The notes under the pieces were generated by a model. It saw only the letters and a program-made list of their open reading frames with translations, was not told the DNA's origin and ran no database searches. Below are positions 42,171-53,119 of a stretch of 64,000 nucleotides of DNA, piece by piece. Made by a program: the position numbers and the translations under genes. Origin of the DNA: Reticulitermes speratus (Eukaryota > Arthropoda > Insecta > Blattodea > Rhinotermitidae). How positions within the stretch are numbered: position 1 is the first letter of the stretch; every line of letters starts with the position of its first letter. The stretch is from the NCBI GenBank assembly GCA_021186555.1, contig JAJKFL010000001.1, positions 56,576,031-56,640,030 on the forward strand. The letters are read 5' to 3'.

Positions 42171-44025
42171 ATCAAACACTGTCCGTGTAGGTCCTTCCCT
42201 TAATGTGACAGGCCAATGTTGACATCCACACAGCAAATATAATTTCAGAAATATTAATCTATTATCCACATAGGCATTTGTGACATTCTGCTGAGAATAG
42301 GGAAGAATGTAACACGTTAATGAACAGATATTAATGTCGATATGACGGTTGAAATGGAAGGGTTCAGTAGGATTAGTTGCTGGAGGCTCTTGATATTTGG
42401 TTGTTGAGTGGGTGTTGGATAAATACGCAGCCATTATTAAAGGCATTCCTGTGGAAAAATAGAATGGAACAACATGGTAGCCACACAAAAATATTTACTT
42501 AGTGTGTGCTACATAATATGACTGAAGTATATATCAGATGTACAATAGCAGAACCTGAGACACTTGTCACATTCGTCACTACAACTGCTACTGTAATTAA
42601 GATAAAAACCGCTTTTAAACGAGGCAAGACATTCGCTGATAAATCTTCTTTTTTTTTTGAGACAGTAAATATTTTGCTTAGACTTCATTTAATTACGCTG
42701 TCAGTATCCGTGGCGTCCAATTGTAGGTTATTGAAAAGGATGTGGAAAGAAGAAGTCTCGACCGGTGTTGAGTAACGTTACGGAATTTTCCTCGAGGGAC
42801 TGAAATACACTAAGAATATTTCAGTCAGAACATTTACAGTCCTGACACAGATTATACCGCGCAATTATCTAAATACATTTTGATGCTGTCCATTCCGTGC
42901 ACGAGAGGGGAATGTGTTATTGTATAAACTTTGTATGTGCAAATTTTGTTTATAGTAAGAAGCATATCCAAATAGTGACAGCGTTGCCACTTGAGCCAGC
43001 TTGTAATGCAATGTAATTAGTGATAATGAGGTAATGTCCATTTAAAAAGAAATCAAAAGACGTAAATTATGGGACGAAACCGACCATTCATTTCCACCCA
43101 GTAAGGGTGGCCTAGTTCCCTGACAGTCAGCAGATAAAGAACGCAACTGAATTTTGTCCCTTGACTTTTGGTTGCTTAATTCGGTTAGGAAGGAGCATCG
43201 CCTACTCATATCTAAATACATTTTCATTAATGAAATACGCTTCACGTGGCAATAAAACTGAAGTGTTCAATTGTAGAAACGTGTCGATAGTACGAGTTAC
43301 CATAAACGTTTAATCTTAGTTGGTGTAAAAAGGGATTATCTTGAAGAAAAACAACTTTTGACTTTGTCTTAGCAAAGTTTTGGGCTTTCTGGTTAAAAAT
43401 GTAACGAAAATATAGTATTACATGTAGTGCCCCGAAAACAGCTGTAACATAACTTTGAATAAAGTTTTAGGTTTATACTTACTTTACAGAAATTTATAAA
43501 ACTTTGCCCCACTTGTTTGTACTGCACCAGCCTTTGCTACCGTATGACCCGTAATGTACACGTCACTGACCCACATTAAGGCAATCAGTACTCGCAGAAT
43601 GGCCAATTCACTGCTTTGTTTGGCACATTAATACATTTTTGCATACACGCATAATTTGGTAAGTCAATTATTTTTAATTCCGTTATACACCGATTTGACA
43701 ACGTAAATTATTTCATATTCAGTCGTGCGTGCATAAATCTTAATTACGTATTTTAATTGGGTAATTATAAAACATTTTTTGATTTTTATATCACACAAAG
43801 GCCTAAATTATGAGTCGTGTGTGAACATGTTTATGCTTGCAAGTAACAAAGCTCGTAATATCTTCCTTACATTCCTTTGGTGACCACAGCCAAGTCAGCC
43901 ATCCACAGTGTGTCAATGAACAAGTAACTTCATGACAGCTGTCCCTCTTGAGAAGTTCAACACTTTCACAGCTAGTACTGGGGTCTAAAATACCCCGCAT
44001 TTTATGGAAACAGAAATGTGACTAT
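42171..44025. other. Unassigned sequence
   Basis: Short frames only (for example 43803-44000, minus). No repeat or family recognised. Confidence 0.45.
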
Positions 44026-44029
44026 TGTG

Positions 44030-44260
44030 TTCAAAACATCCCGCCACTTTGCCCATTCTGAGCCAAACTAATCCAGTCCACGCCCTCCTATTTAATTTCG
44101 TTAACACCCACTTTAATATTATACTCTCATGTAAACCCAGACCTACCAAGTGTTCTGTTTTCTTCAGGTTTCACCACCAAACCCCACATGCACTTATCGT
44201 GTCCCCCACCTGACGTGCCACGTACCATCCCGCCAGCTCATCTTCTTTGATTTTATGACC
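44030..44260 (-). mobile_element. LINE B, C-terminal fragment, decayed
   Basis: Minus strand: VIKSKKMSWRDGTWHV, then in a second frame CMWGLVVKPEENRTLGRSGF, EYNIKVGVNEIK and EGVDWISLAQNG. Follows KSRRMRWAGHV, VGKPEGKRPLGRPRRRW-DNI, VDWI-LAQDR. At least three breaks. Confidence 0.72.
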
Positions 44261-44299
44261 CTAACATTTGATGAGGATGTCCAAAAGTTGAAAAAGCGA

Positions 44300-44532
44300 G
44301 TAAGAATCACGACGCGACGATGTATAGGGGAATGGAGGTATAGCTTCACTATTTCATAATTTATGCTGCAGAAGGCGTTGAGTGTTCAGCTTCACGAATT
44401 GGTCACTTTGCTACCCAAAAATTATTTCCAATTCCCACCGGTTATGGCACTGCGTTGGCCCCAGTGCCAGTGCAGAATCAGTGGTAAAGGAATTTTTCAC
44501 CCCGGCGTCTAGACGCCGTACTGGCTGAGGTG
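44300..44532. other. Possible old SINE
   Basis: GGGAATGGAGGTATAGCTTC recalls the SINE-4/5 body, and CGTCTAGACGCCGTACTGGC near 44503 recalls a tRNA-type head on the minus strand. Weak. Confidence 0.3.
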
Positions 44533-44540
44533 CCCTAGTT

Positions 44541-44850
44541 CAGCGGTCGCCAACCATTCGGACCTCACGGACCACTAAACTCACAATTTTCAATCCCGCG
44601 GACCACTAACATGAATTTTTTTAAAAAGGTACAAACATCTATAAAATAATGATCATAAAAGTTCCATTTTATTGATATGAAATGCACTTGTTTAATTATA
44701 ACAAAATTATTAGTGTGAAGACGAATCAGAATATAATGAAACAGTATAATAAACGTAAAAATTGCAAATAATGTCCAAATTTCTCCACGGACAACCAAAA
44801 TTTTCTCGCGGACCATCAGTGGTCCGCGGACCACCGGTTGGCGACCGCTG
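44541..44850. mobile_element. hAT-type MITE with 8-base target duplication
   Basis: Terminal inverted repeats CAGCGGTCGCCAACC and GGTTGGCGACCGCTG are perfect over 15 bases; subterminal inverted GCGGACCACTAA/TCAGTGGTCCGC. Target duplication CCCTAGTT (44533-44540) and CCCTAGAT (44851-44858), 7 of 8 matching. AT-rich non-coding interior. The 8-base duplication and CAG..CTG ends fit hAT. Confidence 0.9.
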
Positions 44851-44859
44851 CCCTAGATC

Positions 44860-45588
44860 ACATCATCTTTCAGAAATATGTAAACGTTGGAGTTTTCAAG
44901 GTGGTGAATCTTCATGTTTTGGTTTCTGTGTTACGTCACAATCCTGTAGCCTGGTAAGTGGGGACCGAAGTTTCAGAGCAGCCTAGTGCCTTTATATGCA
45001 GAATGTAATGTGGATGAAGCATATTTGTATCTCTGTGAAACGTTTGTATCTACCAAAATACACCCTGCCATACGTCATAACATCACAATGCGTAGATGCG
45101 TCTTGCGACTCGCATATCAGCGGGCTCGTGAGACTGCGGATTAAGGTGGTGGGTGTTCTATATGGGTACAATTCCGATTATTCTAAGGTTAAAAGGAATC
45201 TTTATCTCTTCGTGAAGTTGGCAGTACTTATCTGACTGTGGAGGTGGGATTCGGACGGCTTATAGTCACGTGTCATTTCCTATCTGCACAGAAATTGTTT
45301 CTTGAGGGAAAGCAAGTACTTCTTAAGTATAGCAGAATTAAAACCACAAAGTTCCCGTCATATTGCATGACAGTCTTCAACGAGAGTCGCACAAACCTTA
45401 CGGCCCTCCTTCCTCAGTCACATAACTGCAGCTGCTACGTAAGCAGACGAATACTGGCACCACCACCGCTCTGACTGCACAAACACACTGATCTACGCAC
45501 ACACGAGTTCGCGCACTCCGACTTGTGACATCAGCCTAGGCTCGCTAACGTTACCTCCGCCTGATGCTGGAGACTTTGTGGAATTAAT
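44860..45588. other. Unassigned sequence
   Basis: Nothing recognised. Confidence 0.4.
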
Positions 45589-45650
45589 CTTGCTATACAT
45601 GCCTTTCCGTTAAGCCGTCGAGCTTCATCAGATTACTGAGGGTTTTAGTG
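45589..45650 (-). mobile_element. Hammerhead remnant, E19
   Basis: Minus strand: CUGAUGA box, then AAGC-UCGAC-GGCUU as a stem II, AACGGAAAGGCAUGUAUAGC. The GAAA is displaced by extra bases and the stem III strand is altered. Resembles the 27753-27800 subfamily (AUGUA-GCAAG end). Confidence 0.5.
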
Positions 45651-46469
45651 TTAGTTTGGAGTCAAATACTTTGTGTCAGCATTTTCGGACGTTACTTGGC
45701 CGGTCTGTGTGACATTTGCTGCCATCTCTTGAAACATTCGAGTATTAATTATTTATTTCTTCTGTTGTACCTCAAATAAATTTTCGATAAGTTTAGATAC
45801 GAAGAGAAATATTTTATAAAACTCATTTCCATATTAATAACTGTTATCAAAATGGAGAATGAACAGTTAACAAAGGGTAGCCTGGCACATGCAGAAGAGA
45901 AGGTAATTTGGCCGGATTCGTCCGAGCCAAGTCCGTCGACGTCTATTAGTTTGGGGGATGTTCTAGCGTGTGGCATTTGTTCACAGTGTTAAACGAAACT
46001 TATATTTCACAACAGATCATCAGCACACTTACACGATATGTGTAGCAGTCTGAAGAGATATAAAATAAGAATCGGCACAATTCAAATCTAAACACATTTA
46101 AAAAATTAAGTATATCAAAGTGATTATTAGTAAGGCCTTTTGTATTATGGATAGTACATAAAGGATAGAGCGCAGAGACTGGTAGCAAGCTGAAATCCAC
46201 GTGTGTAAGATTATAAATACATTTTTGCAAGAAATTTAATTTATGGTAACCCGAAGTATTCGTTAGTGCGATAGGAAAAAAAGCGCTTTATTTGTGATAG
46301 GTGCCAGTGATTGGATTTTGACCAGTATTCTGCGTACTGAAGTATATTGTCGACTAATTTTAAAGGATTTGATAGTTTTAATACTTACACAGCTAATCAT
46401 TTTCATGTGATATTAATTCTATATATTTACCAACGAATATAGAATATGTTTTGTATTTTTTGTTTTCCA
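45651..46469. other. Unassigned sequence
   Basis: Nothing recognised. Confidence 0.4.
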
Positions 46470-46703
46470 CACCGTGCATTGTAATTCATTTTTTAATATT
46501 ATCCAACAAATGCACTAATTTCCACAGGTTCGTAATAATATATTTAAAAACATTGAACTCCTACATGTTTCGGGCTCTTTCGGCCCAACATATTCTCCCT
46601 GATGATGGGCCGAAAGGGTCCGAAATATGTACGAGTGGTATGTTTTTAAATATGTTCTTATGAACCTGTGGCAATTAGTGCATTTGTTGGATAATATTTA
46701 AAA
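46470..46703. mobile_element. Hammerhead foldback element, E9
   Basis: Long inverted arms: AATATTATCCAACAAATGCA with AATTTCCACAGGTTCGTAA on the left, and TTATGAACCTGTGGCAATTA with TGCATTTGTTGGATAATATT on the right. The plus-strand hammerhead is complete; the minus-strand partner keeps stem II, GAAA and stem III but lacks the CUGANGA box. The tail motif ATGCACGGTG lies on the minus strand at 46470-46479. Confidence 0.82.
46594..46636 (+). ncRNA. Hammerhead ribozyme, type I, short stem III
   Basis: Stem I CUC/GAG, box CUGAUGA, extra U, stem II GGGCC/GGUCC with loop GAAAG, GAAA, UAUGU, A. Both boxes are consensus. Confidence 0.82.
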
Positions 46704-47920
46704 TATATATAGAAAATGTTTCAGCATTAATAATTTTTCTTGCTCATATATTTTTCGTATTAAAGCATATTCTACAGAAATGAAGAAGAAATCCACCACT
46801 TCATCCTACATACCAGTATATATATACGAGTATATCGAGATGTGTTGCAGTTTGAAGCTAAAAGCGAGCTGTTACTTTACTCTCTTCCGTGAACAATGGC
46901 AGCCCATGATAATTAGAGGCACGCCATTGCCAGCATGTCACTTGCGATCCAAACAGCTTTCAGCTTTACACTTTCTATGGTGTCCAGTTAATTTTCCTGA
47001 CTACGTAGCGGGCCACCCAACAGCCTGTGCTCATTAAGTGTTTTAATTACATGGAGCCGTGCAAAATGATTTTACATGGAAGCAATTTATATTGAGATTT
47101 TCCAATTAGTGTTGGTATAATAAAGTTACTGTCAGTATCACACTACAAAGCATATTCACCAATAAATAACAAAATATTTATGTACCTTGCAATGTAAATT
47201 TCTCAATTAATGCCCCCCTCTCCATCGGAAGAAATAGTCAAAACAGTAAAAACAGTATTACACTGTACACAAATTCGAATATAAAAACAAGACCTCAGAG
47301 GGATATCCTCACCCAACATAATTTGACTGTACAGCAATAAAACCGACATTTACGTCTTTCCTCTTCTTTTATTGTGTGTTTTGTAATGACATTTACGAGA
47401 GCTACCTCCCTATAGATGTCAATATTGGACTTGTCCTGAGAGTAAAGAATACATCAACACCACCACCACCATCATTATCATCATCATGGTCATCATACAT
47501 TCATCATCCATACGACAGATCGATAAGCCAGTTACAACACATGCATAAACACAAAGGCTTTCACTGTAATTAAATTAAATTAAAGAGAGAGACAGAGAGA
47601 GAAAAAAGCATTTCATTAAACACAAACAGGGTGGTTTTCAAGATTGGATGGTACAGTAAATAACACATTAAGTTTTGTGTGATCTATGATTATACGTGCA
47701 CAGTGGACAGTGTTGGGATTAATTAGATTGTAGACTTTGGAGTGTGACAAGGAAATCTAATTGGTACAAAATGATTTAAACCAAATGGAGTGTGATGACT
47801 CTCCGACAGAGGAGCGCAATACCTGTGTTACCTTGATTGATTGTGACGTGAAATATACTGTTTGTTTGTTTATTGTGATAGTTTGTAGGTTATTGTATGA
47901 TGGATGTTAACGCTCTATAG
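46704..47920. other. Unassigned sequence
   Basis: Short CAC/ATC-rich patch at 47456-47490. No gene recognised. Confidence 0.45.
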
Positions 47921-47924
47921 ACTT

Positions 47925-48000
47925 ACAAGTACATGCTGCCTCCATCTTCAGGCGAAGAAGGAGACAGCAAATTCCTCCGAAACATCTGTACGTATAAATG
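47925..48000. mobile_element. Rearranged hammerhead remnant, family F1, E10
   Basis: GCTGCCTCCATCTTCAGGCG (minus-strand first box and stem II side) sits next to AAATTCCTCCGAAACATC (plus-strand stem II side and second box). The two halves come from opposite strands. Confidence 0.6.
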
Positions 48001-48099
48001 AGATACGTTTATCAAAGCCCAACGATCACACCGTGAATAAACAACACAGAGAATATGTGAAATATTTTATTTGTGGTTCGTTTAACGACGCTGTTTTTA

Positions 48100-48289
48100 A
48101 AATCTGCGCTTTTCTGGGATATTACGCAGCGTTGAGTGGTAGTTCTGTACCGACGTTTTGGGACAATCTATCGGTCCCATCTTCAAGGGTCAAGAAGTCC
48201 CGAAACGTCGGTACAGAACTACCACTCAACGCTGCGTAATATCCCAGAAGATCGCAGCTCTCATTAATATCGCGGAGGGAGCCTGAAAT
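48100..48289. mobile_element. Hammerhead-family F1 foldback, E11, with 13-base target duplication
   Basis: Arms TTCTGGGATATTACGCAGCG...GTACCGACGTTTTGGGA and TCCCGAAACGTCGGTAC...CGCTGCGTAATATCCCAGAA; tail ATATCGCGGAGGGAGCCTGA as in E4. Target duplication GACGCTGTTTTTA at 48087-48099 and 48290-48302. The minus-strand ribozyme-like core has UUGAAGA and AAAA boxes; the right arm lost this segment. Overlapping opposed frames here (..GYYAALSGSSVPTF..) are a palindrome effect. Confidence 0.85.
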
Positions 48290-48302
48290 GACGCTGTTTT
48301 TA

Positions 48303-49072
48303 GCACAGAATATGGTAAGGATGTCAAAGGAAACGGCCTTGGTGTAGTTTAAGGTCCTGTATGGGAACTTGCTGGCAGCAACTGAGCAAGACCATGGAAC
48401 ATCAGACAGAGCAACAATTCTCCGAGCAGAGACTTGCCGCCCGAATACAATGCAGAAACGGTGCCCACTGGCCAGCGACATTCAGTGTTTAGCACATAAA
48501 ATGTTCTAGGATGAGGTCAATGAGGTCAGTGGCCTCAGATAAGAACGTAAGGCGCCGTCTTCATTTGCTCCTAAGCTCATACTGTTGAGCAATGCATAGA
48601 CAAGAAGATTCTCTTTAAATTTACTTACCATTTAAACTCTCGTCAAAATACGTAACGTCCCCCTGTACATAAATCAAAACATTGCAGTAGAAGTACGAAT
48701 ATTTAAGGCTCTTGAGCAACTTTTAATCACCATAATTTCCGTAATAACCATAATCACCTAATCACACTCTCATGTATCGTTCCAGAGCCAAATCATTCAT
48801 CGGCACTCCTCGCGCTCAGACGAGACATTTCTTCGTGCAGACGTACGGCCATTACAGTTGGTATTACTGGAAACAAAGGACAAAGATTCACACTCCCGAC
48901 CTCCTCTACCATTGGGGCACGATCCGGTATTCACTGAAAATACCATCACACATCGAATAAGATACATTGACGGCATTAGGCCTACAGAGTAACCACACCA
49001 GTATATCTACCGTACGTATAACGGGATCCTTCCAACAACTCTAGTTCAAAGTTTCCACAGCACATACCATGT
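48303..49072. other. Unassigned sequence
   Basis: Nothing recognised. Confidence 0.4.
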
Positions 49073-49073
49073 A

Positions 49074-49260
49074 CAGTCGAACCCGGGTATAACGACGTCG
49101 GTTTAAAACGACACCTCGCCTATAACGTCAGACATTCTGTGGTACCAATTAATTCCTCACTGTTAACCATAACGTTACACTACTCGGTTGTAACGACACT
49201 CGTTTATAACGACACAAATATATTCAGTTCCCTTCATGACGTTATAACCGAGTTCGACTG
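49074..49260. mobile_element. pogo/Tigger-type MITE, copy 3, intact ends
   Basis: TA on both sides; ends CAGTCGAACCCGGGTATAAC and GTTATAACCGAGTTCGACTG. 187 bases, closely similar to 26852-27036. Confidence 0.9.
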
Positions 49261-49264
49261 TATT

Positions 49265-49868
49265 TACGGCCCGATAGGGCAAAAGTCTTCTAGAAGAGGG
49301 GTCTTTCATTTTCCGCAGCCCTAACGCAAGACCGTGGAAAGTCTTTTATTTGCAACCAACACCGTTCTGCATGTCGTGTTTGTACACCAGTCGATACAGC
49401 GTCCTTCCGACATTCTCTGTTTATACACGTTAACACGTCTTCGTAACATTTCGTGTTTGATAACACACAAATAAGCAGTTCCTTCCGACGTTTACGAGTT
49501 GTACAACCCGATTGGAAAAGCTTCTTCGCATTTTCGCAGCCTATGCTAAACCAAGTCTATTAACAACCCGTTCTGCATTTCGTGTTTGTACACCAGTCGA
49601 TACAGCGTCCTTCCGACATTTCGTGTTTGTACACCAGTCGATACAGCGTCCTTCCGACATTTCGTGTTTGTACACCAGTCGATACAGCGTCCTTCCGACA
49701 TTTCGTGTTTGTACACCAGTGATACAGCGTTCCTTCCGACATTTCGTGTTTGTACACCAGTCGATACAGCGTCCTTCCGACATTTCGTGTTTGTACACCA
49801 GTCGATACAGCGTCCTTCCGACATTTCGTGTTTGTACACCAGTTGATACAGCGTCCTTTCGACATTTC
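49265..49868. repeat. Minisatellite, 41-base unit, with duplicated flank
   Basis: Core array 49573-49868: unit ACATTTCGTGTTTGTACACC plus AGTCGATACAGCGTCCTTCCG, about seven copies, one lacking a base (CCAGTGATACAGCGTTCC). A single earlier unit at 49366-49410 follows a flank (CCCGATAGGGCAAAAGTC ... ACACCGTTCTGCATG) that recurs before the main array (CCCGATTGGAAAAGC ... CCCGTTCTGCATT). Open frames on both strands are artefacts of the repeat. Confidence 0.9.
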
Positions 49869-50054
49869 TTTTGTATTTCCTGACCCGCTTATTTGCTAAT
49901 ATGTACTAAATTTTTTAAAATATAATTCTTCTTTATTTCAACACTTCATAATTTGGAGAATATAAAATACATTTCTAATTATTTTCTCTTATTCGTAGTC
50001 GGCATCCAATACCATTTTCAACCGAGCACCAAAATGTTCCTTCCTTACAAAAAG

Positions 50055-50089
<35 letters not shown>

Positions 50090-51165
50090 GTGTGAATTAG
50101 GGGGCTCATATTTTGTCTAACAAGCCTTTCATCAATTTTCCTTGTAGAAATGTAACACTTCCGGGTTACAAACTATTGTCCATGGCCACTAGGGAAATCT
50201 GTCCATTATTTAAAGTCTAGTCGTCGGATTCGATTATATTTGTCTGTATATCTGTACTATTGCTTTTACAAAGGTGTGGTGACAGCGATATGCAAAACAC
50301 AGGATAGACACGCAAGTCACCAGGCTGTCACGCAAACTGATGGAGTGATGTGATCAATCTTTCTGTTTATATTCGGAGGAAAACCCAGAGATTTGTAGAA
50401 ATTTACACAAAATATTTCTAGAAAAGTTACACACTTAGCCAATATTCCCTTGTTCCAAACGGCAGTCCGAAATCCATATCAGTAAATTTCTTCGTTGCAA
50501 GAGTCAGGGTTAGAAATAGCTTAACTCGCCGAAAACTCACACTACAAATGCACCCGATAAATATTGTGTCAAAAGCGTCAAAAACCCTACTTCTAATGGC
50601 ACCAGCAAATACATTATTGAATATGTGGAAAGTATAAGAAATTTGTGTTTTATTTTACAACGCTGTCAGTAATTGGGATTATAAAAGTGAAATAATATGA
50701 TTATTACTGAATAATTAAGTTGTCAAGGATAAGAAAGGATGTGATTGTGGCCTAATTTGAGGTATTATTCCGAAGTTTGCGTGGAGGGCCCCACAAGAAT
50801 CATGAAAAAGGTCTACCGGAATAGGTCTCCGAAAAGAGATGTGAACCTCCCGAATACGAATAAGCTGCAAAAAAAAAAACCCCTACGTCCAATAAAATCG
50901 AAGAGTAAACCAAATAAGAAAACTTATTATATTTGTTTTTCAAAAGTTAGCAGTATCCGACCTGAAGACCGAAGTTGATAAAGCAATGAGATTCCACTCG
51001 TCTTCTAAGACTATGAAATGAGACACACTGCACTGATGAAAGGACAGGACTTGCAAGTAGCAAGTAAATGGTAAAGAAGAATATTATTCGGAGAAAAAGA
51101 CGAAATGAATAACGGCGTCCGTCTAATATGACGTAACCAGACACGTCGAGATTCATCATGTGACG
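49869..51165. other. Unassigned sequence with (AT)n at 50054-50085
   Basis: A 16-unit AT microsatellite; the rest is AT-rich with no gene recognised. Confidence 0.5.
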
Positions 51166-51335
51166 TCGTGCCTTAGCTCAAATGATTATCCCCCAGCTTC
51201 TCACCATGAAGACCCAGATCAATCCCCGGTCAGTTCATATGGGATCTGTCACGGACAAATTGCCAGTGGGACAGGTTTTTGTCCGAGCACTTCGCTGTTT
51301 CCCTTTCACTTATAATTAATTTATCTTCCGAAGAA
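51166..51335 (+). mobile_element. SINE-3, 5' part, diverged
   Basis: Head TCGTGCCTTAGCTCAAATGA, B-box remnant AGATCAATCCCCGGTC, body ATTGCCAGTGGGACAGGTTT and TGTCCGAGCACTTCGCTGTT. 3' half missing. Confidence 0.78.
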
Positions 51336-51718
51336 TCGACAATGGGACCATCCAAAGCTGCAGTTCAACAGATACATTATTTCACCCCATAACAGGAATA
51401 GAAAATGGTCATAGTTCTTTCATTGCAGTTACATGAAGGAGGTTAAGCAGGGTTTGGTAAAACCTCGCCAGGTATAATGACCAACAATTAGCTAGTTCCT
51501 GTACTTATTCTTCGTTATATATACAGAAGTCCCTTGGTTCACCACGTTATTCGCTCTCCGGAAACTGTTCGTAAGACAAAATCTCGTACAAAGAAGATTA
51601 AATTCCCGTGACTTCCGATCTTACAAATTTTAATTGGTTCCATAACTCAAAACGTCTCCCACAGACATACGAATTTCATCTTAATGCAAGGCATAAGGGC
51701 ACATAAGTATAAAGACAA
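51336..51718. other. Unassigned sequence
   Basis: Ends in the target duplication of the next SINE. Confidence 0.4.
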
Positions 51719-51971
51719 TTCCCATGGCGCAACAGCCCCTAGTTGGCCAGGGCCTCCTCGTTATCGAGGCTTCACGATCACACTCAGACACACCACACTA
51801 GGTAGGATTCCCCTGGACGAGTGATCAGCCCGACGCAGAGACCTCTACCTGAAAACACACAACACTCACAAGAGACAGACATCCATGCCCCCAGCGGGAT
51901 TCGAACCAACAATCCCAGCAATCGAAGGGCCACAGACCCACGCCTTAGACTGCGCGGCTACAGGGATCCGC
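51719..51971 (-). mobile_element. SINE-2, minus strand, with target duplication
   Basis: Plus-side order: GCCTCCTCGTTATCGAGGCT, TAGGATTCCCCTGGACGAGT, GACGCAGAGACCTCTACCTG, B box complement GCGGGATTCGAACCAAC, head complement CACGCCTTAGACTGCGCGG. AGTATAAAGA flanks it (51706-51715 and 51972-51981). Confidence 0.87.
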
Positions 51972-52032
51972 AGTATAAAGAAAATACAAACAGTAATCAA
52001 ACGTAAAATTCTCCGTATCCACGACATTTAGG

Positions 52033-52292
52033 CATATAGGCGGAGTAGAGGTATAGCTCCACTCATGTTTAACCTCAGCATTAGGTGGAGGTAAGTGGTT
52101 ACTTCACGCCTCGACCGCTTTACCCCGGGAAAAGAACCCCGGCACCCATTGAAGAGGAGGCTGTGTGGGCCCCAGCGCCTGTCTGGCCGTTTTGGACAAG
52201 GGACAAATTTCTTGCCCCTTTCGGCACTCGAAACACAGCCCGTTAAGCCCTCAGCCTAGTAGCTATACCGACTGCGCTACGCCGGCTCCCAC
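52033..52292 (-). mobile_element. SINE-4, minus strand
   Basis: Plus-side order: GTAGAGGTATAGCTCCACTC, TTTAACCTCAGCATTAGGTG, CTCGACCGCTTTACCCCGGG, GAGGAGGCTGTGTGGGCCC, and head complement GTAGCTATACCGACTGCGCT. The B box region is altered (CACTCGAAACACAGCCC). Confidence 0.85.
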
Positions 52293-52602
52293 CAATAAAC
52301 AGCTACTCCATTGAAATTACAGTTATTAATTAGTCTTTGCATAAACAGTAGTTCTATCATTAAAGCTGTATGGAAAATGCATAAACATTGGATACATTAT
52401 AAATATAGTTGTAACACAAACAAAGATTAATTACACATTATAAAAGCAATTTCTTCAATTTTTGGGTTCGTGTGTCATCGGAATAAACATCTGCGCATCC
52501 AAGATAATTCGAGAACCTAAGACAACTGAAAAGGGGCGCAGTCAACAATGATAGTTTATCGAGCGGAAGGATTCATATGCCCAAATATTGGCTGGTGAAT
52601 TA
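52293..52602. other. Unassigned sequence
   Basis: Nothing recognised. Confidence 0.4.
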
Positions 52603-53119
52603 AACAAGACAGGCAATGTACGAATAAACGTAACACTGAGGCGCGTTCGCGTAACCATTGATGCCGTTGAAAAGAAATAAGTAGGCCTATTACATATTCT
52701 GTGTGTGTCTGTAACCTTAGTTATCCAGCAATAATGCGCATGCGCCGTATTATATCATGTGTGGCCTGTCTGGCTGTATCATATTTTTCCACAGTATCTC
52801 GTAAACGGCACGATTTTAGGTAAAAAGGTACTGAACATGAAACGTGTTTTGATTTTCTCTACAATGTTTGTCTGAAGCATTTCTCTTTCTAAGAAGAATT
52901 AAGCGAGGTATCATAAATGTATATATGTCTTCATGTAAAGCACCCGTTATTCTTGTCAGATTCTAATGAAACTTGAAGTTTCTCGACAGATTTTAGAGAA
53001 ATACTCAAATATCAAATTTCAAGAAAATCCATCCAGTGGGAGCCGAGTTGTTTCATGCGGACGGACAGAGAGACATTACGAAGCTAATAGTCGATTTTCG
53101 CAATTTTGCGAACGCGCCC
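52603..53119 (+). mobile_element. R1 interspersed repeat, copy 4
   Basis: Best pair of inverted motifs: GGCGCGTTCGC (52640-52650) and GCGAACGCGCC (53108-53118), perfect over 11 bases. Internal landmarks as in copy 1. The right end is the inverted motif; on the left about 37 further bases are shared between copies. A 72-codon frame at 53036-53254 leaves the repeat and has no family. Confidence 0.82.

Noticed and set aside
47904-48481. Opposed 111- and 119-codon frames that share ..GYYAALSGSSVPTF..
   Set aside because: The shared peptide arises because foldback E11 is a palindrome. No start context, no family, and target duplications mark it as a mobile element.
49512-49883. Overlapping open frames of 85-123 codons on both strands
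   Set aside because: All lie in the 41-base array; a unit without stops yields frames in several phases.
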